Source of the DNA: Paludibacterium sp. B53371
GTDB lineage: Bacteria > Pseudomonadota > Gammaproteobacteria > Burkholderiales > Chromobacteriaceae
Direction of reading: 5' to 3'
Assembly: GCF_018802765.1 (NCBI RefSeq)
Contig: NZ_CP069163.1
Location: 1,302,001 to 1,366,000 of the forward strand
DNA: 64,000 bases
Part shown: piece by piece, positions 60,154 through 64,000 of the stretch
How the letters are laid out: each line of letters begins with the position of its first letter
Position numbering within the stretch: the first letter of the stretch is position 1
The notes under the pieces: model-generated
Told to the model about the DNA's origin: nothing
The model's database searches: none
The model's input: the letters and a program-made list of their open reading frames with translations, nothing else
Made by a program: the position numbers and the translations under genes

Positions 60154-61095
60154 TTAACGGGTGATCAGCGAAACCTTGGTTTCAAACACGGCCGGCAGGG
60201 CGCTTTGCGGCGTCTTGGCCTTGAGCGCCTTCAGCGCGGTTTCGATACCGAATACAGCTTGCTGAGCGGCATACTGGTCGGCGGTCGCCAGAACACGGCC
60301 ATCGGCCAGCATCGGCTTGATGGCCGCAATATTGTCATAGCCAACGACCTTTACCTTGCCGGCCTTGCCTGCAGTCTTGACCGCAGCAACGGCACCCAGG
60401 GCCATATTGTCGTTACCACACAGCAGGGCCTTCAGGTCCGGATGTTCGCGCAGCATGGCCGAAGCGACGGTATTCCCCTTGTCGATTTCCCAGTCACCGG
60501 ACTGAACACCGACCACATTGACACCCTTGGCCTTCATGGCGTCCTGGAAGCCGGCGGTACGTTGCTGGGCGTTGGTCGTGGTGGACACGCCTTCCAGAAT
60601 GCCGACCTTGTCACCGCTCTTCAGCTGCTTGGCCAGGTAGTCACCGACCAGACGGGCACCCTTGCGGTTGTCCGGGCCGACGAACGGCACGTTGAGGCCC
60701 TTGCTCTTCAGCGTGGCCGGATCGAGACGGTTATCGATGTTCACCACCAGAATGCCGGCATCGACTGCCTTCTTGACGACCGGCACCAGCGCCTTGGAGT
60801 CCGCCGGTGCCAGGACGATGGCGTTGGCGTGCTCGACGATCATTTGTTCAACGATACGGATCTGGTTGGCGGTGTCGGTTTCATCCTTGATGCCGTTGGT
60901 CAGCAGGTCATACTGGGCGGCATGCTGCTTGTGATGGTCTTTGGCGCCGTCTTCCATGGTGCGGAAGAACTCATTGGCCAGTGATTTCATCACCAGCGCA
61001 ACCTTCGGTTTTTCAGCGGCAGAAGCGTATTGCATCGGAATGGCGGCCATGACCAGCGCCAGGGTCAGGGATTTGAAAATACGACTGGTTTTCAT
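60154..61095 (-). CDS. rbsB: Ribose-binding periplasmic protein
   Basis: 313 residues. Signal peptide MKTSRIFKSLTLALVMAAIPMQYASA, then a type I sugar-binding fold: VALVMKSLANEFFRTMEDGAKDH, AIVLAPADSKALVPVVKKAVDAGILVVNIDNRLD, FVGPDNRKGARLVGDYL, LLCGNDNMALGAVAAVKTAG. First gene of rbsBACRKD, usually the most expressed. AGGAG-like sequence precedes the start. Confidence 0.95.
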   Translation of the reverse strand: MKTSRIFKSLTLALVMAAIPMQYASAAEKPKVALVMKSLANEFFRTMEDGAKDHHKQHAAQYDLLTNGIKDETDTANQIRIVEQMIVEHANAIVLAPADSKALVPVVKKAVDAGILVVNIDNRLDPATLKSKGLNVPFVGPDNRKGARLVGDYLAKQLKSGDKVGILEGVSTTTNAQQRTAGFQDAMKAKGVNVVGVQSGDWEIDKGNTVASAMLREHPDLKALLCGNDNMALGAVAAVKTAGKAGKVKVVGYDNIAAIKPMLADGRVLATADQYAAQQAVFGIETALKALKAKTPQSALPAVFETKVSLITR

Positions 61096-61147
61096 CGTTG
61101 TTCTTCTCCATCGTTAACGAGGTTGGTTGCGCGGTGCGGCATCTAGA

Positions 61148-61167
61148 AAACGATTGCGCAATCGTTT
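61148..61167. promoter_or_regulatory. Probable RbsR operator
   Basis: AAACGATTGCGCAATCGTTT is a perfect 20-bp palindrome with the central CG of LacI-family sites. It starts 53 bp upstream of the rbsB ATG and lies over the expected transcription start of the promoter at 61174-61203, consistent with steric repression. Confidence 0.8.
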
Positions 61168-61173
61168 GCGGCT

Positions 61174-61203
61174 ATTTTTTTGCCCGAGTGGCAGGCGTGT
61201 CAA
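61174..61203 (-). promoter_or_regulatory. Predicted rbsB promoter
   Basis: On the minus strand a perfect -35 TTGACA (61203-61198), 18-bp spacer and a weak -10 AAAAAT (61179-61174), immediately upstream of the operator palindrome. Confidence 0.55.
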
Positions 61204-61425
61204 ACATTTGTTGCAAAAAAATTACCTTCAAATGAAGCAAGTTGCTTGATGATGCTCCTGCATTAAGCGTAAAAGGCTGTCTGGCAGGGTATTTTCTTCA
61301 CGTCGATGTAGTGCGCCAATTTCACGACACTCGAAAATGATCATAGGATATTTCGCCAAAAATCCATTCATTTGTTATGGACTATAAGTGTATAAATACC
61401 TACCAACATGGGGCGGAGAGGTGAG

Positions 61426-62361
61426 ATGCGATTCTGTGCGGGATGGCTGCGTTTCGGTGTGGTGCTGACTCTGATCGGGCTGACGTCCTGCTCCGGAGGG
61501 GGCAGTGGCCAGGAAGCCAGTGCGCCGGCCCACAGCAGTACGGACATGCCGGTCATCGGCCTGGCGATCTCCAATGTCTCCAATCCATTTTTCAAGGCCC
61601 TGAAGCAGGGAGCCGAGCAAGCGGCGCGCGAAAGCGGGTTTCGTCTGATCGTGCTCGATGCACATGATGATACCGCCAGGCAGCAGGCCGATATCCAGTC
61701 GCTGATTGCCAGGAAAGTTCGGGTTCTGCTGCTCAATCCCACTGATTCTCAGCAAGTGGCCGCCAGTGTCGCCGCAGCCAACCGCGCCGGCATTCCGGTG
61801 GTCACGCTGGATCGTTCGGTCAGCGCCGGCAATGTCGTGGCGCATATCTCTTCCGACAATATGGCCGGTGGCCGGATGGCCGGGGAGTACATCAAGGATC
61901 GTCTGCGTGGCAAGGGGCGCGTTGTCGAGCTGCTTGGCCTGGCGGGGGCCTCGGCTTCCATCGAGCGTGACCAGGGCTTTAACCTGGTCTTGCATGAAGC
62001 CAAGGGCTTGCATCTGCTGGCGCGGGTGAGCGCAGATTTCGATCGGCAGAAAGCCGAGCAGCAGATGAAGGCCATCATTGAGCAGTACGGCAAGATTGAT
62101 GCCGTGTTTGCCCTGAACGACGAAATGGCGCTCGGTGCACTGAAAGCCTTGCAGGCAGCCGGGCAGGACCGGGTGCTGGTGGTGGGGTTTGATGCCACTT
62201 CCGACGCGCTGGCCGCCATTCGTGCCGGCAAAATGGCGGCCACCATTGCCCAGCGACCGGACATGATAGGTCGGCAGGGCGTGCTGACGGCCAGGCAGTT
62301 GCTGGAGAAGGCACCGATCGAAAGCTACATCCCGATTCCGCTCGAATTGGTCAAGATTTGA
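61426..62361 (+). CDS. RbsB-like sugar-binding lipoprotein
   Basis: 311 residues from ATG 61426 (GGAGAGGTGAG upstream). Lipobox GLTSC puts the lipidated Cys at 22. The body is a ribose/allose-type binding fold: VIGLAISNVSNPFFKALKQGAEQAARESGFRLIVLDAHDD, VLLLNPTDSQQVAASVAAANRAGIPVVTLDRSV, HISSDNMAGGRMAGEYI, FALNDEMALGALKALQAAG. It is divergent from rbsB. A second binding protein for the same transporter, or a membrane-tethered sensor component, are both possible. No transporter genes lie on its own strand. Confidence 0.9.
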   Translation: MRFCAGWLRFGVVLTLIGLTSCSGGGSGQEASAPAHSSTDMPVIGLAISNVSNPFFKALKQGAEQAARESGFRLIVLDAHDDTARQQADIQSLIARKVRVLLLNPTDSQQVAASVAAANRAGIPVVTLDRSVSAGNVVAHISSDNMAGGRMAGEYIKDRLRGKGRVVELLGLAGASASIERDQGFNLVLHEAKGLHLLARVSADFDRQKAEQQMKAIIEQYGKIDAVFALNDEMALGALKALQAAGQDRVLVVGFDATSDALAAIRAGKMAATIAQRPDMIGRQGVLTARQLLEKAPIESYIPIPLELVKI

Positions 62362-62373
62362 TATGTCAATCAG

Positions 62374-62387
62374 TTGATCTGGCTCAA
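62374..62387. promoter_or_regulatory. FNR/ANR-like box upstream of Rossmann protein gene
   Basis: TTGAT-CTGG-CTCAA matches the FNR consensus at 9 of 10 positions. A TACAGT -10-like box (62411-62416) follows at about the spacing of a class II FNR promoter (site centre near -42). Confidence 0.6.
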
Positions 62388-62409
62388 ATCCTGGCAAAGA
62401 CCCTTCTTG

Positions 62410-62443
62410 TTACAGTGTTTTTGTCATAATTAATACACTGTAA
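62410..62443. promoter_or_regulatory. Operator-like dyad TTACAGTGT-N16-ACACTGTAA
   Basis: Perfect 9-bp inverted repeat (62410-62418 and 62435-62443) between the FNR-like box and the ribosome binding site (AAGGA). The right arm ends 13 bp before the ATG. It looks like a repressor site; the regulator is unknown. Confidence 0.65.
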
Positions 62444-62456
62444 AAGGAATAAGCCG

Positions 62457-62831
62457 ATGGCATCATTCAAAATCGGTATTATCGGTGCCGGCGAAACCGG
62501 TACCCCATTGCTCAAGCAACTGTTGAATGCGCCGTTTGTTGAAGTGGTCGGCGTGGCCGATCTGAATACCGACACGCCCGGCATGAAGCTGGCCAAGGAG
62601 CGTGGCGTGCTGGTGACCCACAACGGGCTGGATATTGCCGAACTGGGCGGCGGTGTCGACATCATCATCGACATGACCGGTTCGCCCAAGGTGCGTGAAG
62701 ATCTGCGTCGCTACATGCAGTTTTCCGGCAACCACCACACTGTGATCGTGCACGAAAGGGTGGCGCTGCTGATGCTGTCCCTGTGTACTGGCAGTCTGGT
62801 CGAACCGGTGCACGGCGAGCAGTCTTACTGA
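62457..62831 (+). CDS. Stand-alone NAD-binding Rossmann domain protein
   Basis: 124 residues. Dinucleotide-binding start FKIGIIGAGETGTPLLKQLL with GAGETG at 10-15, then VEVVGVADLNTDTPGMKLAKERGVLVT and VDIIIDMTGSPKVREDLRRYM. The order GxGxxG, VVGVADxNxDxPG, DIIIxxTG resembles the Rossmann sensory module found at the N-terminus of some histidine kinases and sigma-54 activators in anaerobes (recalled, not searched). No catalytic domain follows, so it is not a complete dehydrogenase. Upstream FNR-like box and dyad suggest redox-linked control. A nicotinamide-nucleotide-binding regulator is the best guess. Confidence 0.75.
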   Translation: MASFKIGIIGAGETGTPLLKQLLNAPFVEVVGVADLNTDTPGMKLAKERGVLVTHNGLDIAELGGGVDIIIDMTGSPKVREDLRRYMQFSGNHHTVIVHERVALLMLSLCTGSLVEPVHGEQSY

Positions 62832-62847
62832 GAAGATTGTAATAGGT

Positions 62848-62867
62848 CGACAGGCAGCCGCCTGTCG
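62848..62867 (+). other. Hairpin before terminator
   Basis: CGACAGGC (62848-62855), loop AGCC, GCCTGTCG (62860-62867). Perfect 8-bp stem between the stop and the terminator; probably mRNA 3'-end structure. Confidence 0.6.
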
Positions 62868-62879
62868 TCAACGAGGATT

Positions 62880-62910
62880 CCGGGAAGCCCAGGCTTCCCG
62901 GTTTTTTTTT
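62880..62910 (+). terminator. Terminator after Rossmann protein gene
   Basis: CCGGGAAGC (62880-62888) pairs with GCTTCCCGG (62893-62901), followed by nine T (62902-62910). The T-run reaches the last bases of the convergent amidotransferase gene. Confidence 0.93.
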
Positions 62911-63706
62911 ATGTCTTGCAGTCGCCCGGGCCGCAGTGGGTCTGCAGCACCGGCGTGCCATCGCGGAACAGCATCAGCTGTCCGCTGGCGAACGCCGTCC
63001 AGCTTTCGTTGTCGGTCAGCGGCTGTGTGGCTATCACCGCCACACGGTCGTGCGGCGTGGTGACCTGGGCAAAATCGATGGTCAGGTCGTCGTCAACCAG
63101 ATGGGCCTTGTTGAACGGCGATTGCCGCACGATGTAATGCAGATGGGTCGAGCAGTGGGCGACCAGAAACTCGCCGCAGGACAACATGAAATTGAATACC
63201 CCGTGCGTGGCCATCTCGCGGCTCAGTTCGGCCAGCGCCGAGAACAGCGCCTGCTCGTCCGGCATCTCGTCCCAGCGCTGGCGCAGGGCTTCCAGAATGG
63301 CGCAGAAAGCACGCTCGGAATCCGTACTGCCCACCGGCCGGTAGTACTGACCGGGCTCGGGGCGGAAGGATTTGAGATCCCCGTTGTGGGCGAAAATCCA
63401 GTAGCGTCCCCATAGCTCGCGCATGAAGGGGTGCGAGTTGGACAGCTTGACCTCGCCTTGCGTTGCCTTGCGGATGTGCGCAATCACATTGGTGGACTTG
63501 AGCGGGTAGTCGCGCACCAGTTTGGCCAGCGGCGAATCGACCGAGGGCCGGTCATCCAGAAACAGACGGCAACCACGTTCTTCGAAAAAGGCAATCCCCC
63601 AGCCATCGGCATGATGGTCGGTCAGGCCGCCACGGCGGTGGAAGCCTTCGAAGGAAAACACGATGTCGGTCGGAACATTGCAGTTCATGCCCAATAACTG
63701 GCACAT
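62909..63706 (-). CDS. Class II glutamine amidotransferase (YafJ-like)
   Basis: 265 residues. The Ntn-type N-terminal Cys2 (MCQLLGMNCN) is the nucleophile. Also present: HADGWGIAFFEERG, AHIRKATQGEVKLSNSHPF and FAHNGDLKSF, the glutamine-binding motifs of GATase type 2. No synthase domain follows, so the ammonia acceptor is unknown; YafJ/EgtC-type hydrolases act on gamma-glutamyl compounds. It follows the LysR gene on the same strand and overlaps the neighbouring terminator T-run. Confidence 0.92.
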   Translation of the reverse strand: MCQLLGMNCNVPTDIVFSFEGFHRRGGLTDHHADGWGIAFFEERGCRLFLDDRPSVDSPLAKLVRDYPLKSTNVIAHIRKATQGEVKLSNSHPFMRELWGRYWIFAHNGDLKSFRPEPGQYYRPVGSTDSERAFCAILEALRQRWDEMPDEQALFSALAELSREMATHGVFNFMLSCGEFLVAHCSTHLHYIVRQSPFNKAHLVDDDLTIDFAQVTTPHDRVAVIATQPLTDNESWTAFASGQLMLFRDGTPVLQTHCGPGDCKT

Positions 63707-63748
63707 GGCGAGAATCCTGTAAAAATGTGCCGGACACCGGCATGAGAA

Positions 63749-64000
63749 TCAGTTTGATTGTTCCATGGAATTTACTGATTGTGCCAGACCCTCTTGATCC
63801 CAGGGCGCCATGGCCTCGCTGAGCAGCTCCAGAAAGGCACGGACGCGTGCCGGCTTCAGGCGCCGGCCGGGCAGCAGCGCATAGACCCGGGTCGGTGCCA
63901 CGCGGTACGCCGGCAGCAGGGGGACGATGTCTCCGTTTTGCAAGGCTGCCTGGCAAAAATGCGTGGACAGCAGGCTCATGCCCAGACCGGCGATGGTGCC
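63749..64000 (-). CDS. LysR-family transcriptional regulator, C-terminal part (5' truncated by window edge)
   Basis: The visible 83 residues, running from the right edge, match the end of a LysR effector domain: IAGLGMSLLSTHFCQAALQNGDIVPLLPAYRVAPTRVYALLPGRRLKPARVRAFLELLSEAM. This is the GxGxxLLP...LxxGxLVxLL...VYAxxPxxRxxxxxVRxFxxFL pattern. The DNA-binding half lies outside the window. The target is unknown; the amidotransferase gene downstream on the same strand is 42 bp away. Confidence 0.88.
   Translation of the reverse strand, partial: GTIAGLGMSLLSTHFCQAALQNGDIVPLLPAYRVAPTRVYALLPGRRLKPARVRAFLELLSEAMAPWDQEGLAQSVNSMEQSN

Larger units (their letters stand above)
61096..61425. other. 330-bp divergent control region of ribose genes
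   Basis: Holds the rbsB promoter and operator on the left. The right half is AT-rich and contains TATAAA (61391-61396) as a possible -10 for the lipoprotein gene, without a good -35. No gene is seen. Confidence 0.6.

Overview
The window is chromosomal DNA of a GC-rich betaproteobacterium, most likely order Neisseriales, Chromobacteriaceae-like. This rests on the 16S/23S rRNA sequence, the DegP/MucD-type sigma-E operon running into lepA-lepB-rnc-era-recO-acpS, an ArgR/AotJ/GdhB-like arginine set and the prpBCD order. Genus cannot be fixed by eye. There is no phage, integrase, IS transposase, CRISPR array or tRNA gene; most of the window is core genome with a few accessory islands.

Layout. 1-4.4 kb: 3' end of ftsK, a TPR protein, a GNAT acetyltransferase, DEAD-box helicase dbpA, and a secreted astacin-like protein with a ricin-type lectin tail whose protease core is damaged. 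4.5-8.1 kb: methylcitrate cycle genes prpB-prpC-prpD (minus strand) with a clear terminator. 8.2-19 kb: a long plus-strand run starting at a sigma-E-type promoter: rpoE, rseA, rseB, degP/mucD, a glutaredoxin-like gene, lepA, lepB, rnc, era, recO, acpS, nagZ. It links envelope stress, protein export, ribosome/RNA maturation and wall recycling. 19-29.5 kb (minus): a secreted subtilase, a degenerate HD-GYP protein, hrpA, a six-TM chemoreceptor without a periplasmic sensor, and pta. Two copies of a GGGGTCAGGTCTT palindromic repeat flank the HD-GYP/hrpA pair. 29.5-34.8 kb: a 720-bp spacer with an FNR/ANR-like box, a Rieske oxygenase, a small exported protein, a STAS-like protein and tex.

34.8-40 kb: a complete rrn operon (promoter, boxA, 16S, tRNA-less spacer, 23S, 5S, terminator). 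40-47.1 kb: an ArgR/GbdR-type AraC regulator, an AotJ-like arginine/ornithine-binding protein and a 180-kDa NAD-glutamate dehydrogenase, which together look like an arginine/glutamate catabolic module. 47.4-51.6 kb: a probably Fur-regulated iron uptake cluster, exbD-tonB-receptor-exbB, with the receptor nested inside the energy-transducing genes, followed by a hairpin-dense spacer. 51.8-55.2 kb: prolyl-tRNA editing protein, dut, coaBC (minus), then radC and a small conserved protein (plus). 55.2-62.4 kb: ribose operon rbsB-A-C-R-K-D (minus) with a perfect 20-bp palindromic operator, and a divergent ribose-binding-protein-like lipoprotein. 62.4-64 kb: a stand-alone Rossmann domain protein behind an FNR-like box and a 9-bp dyad, a class II glutamine amidotransferase, and the C-terminus of a LysR regulator.

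The best leads are the astacin variant lacking the Met-turn, the stand-alone Rossmann protein with its regulatory region, the dispersed palindromic repeat, the hairpin cluster after exbB, and the hairpins in front of rnc. All functions are read from sequence and recalled family features; no database search was run.
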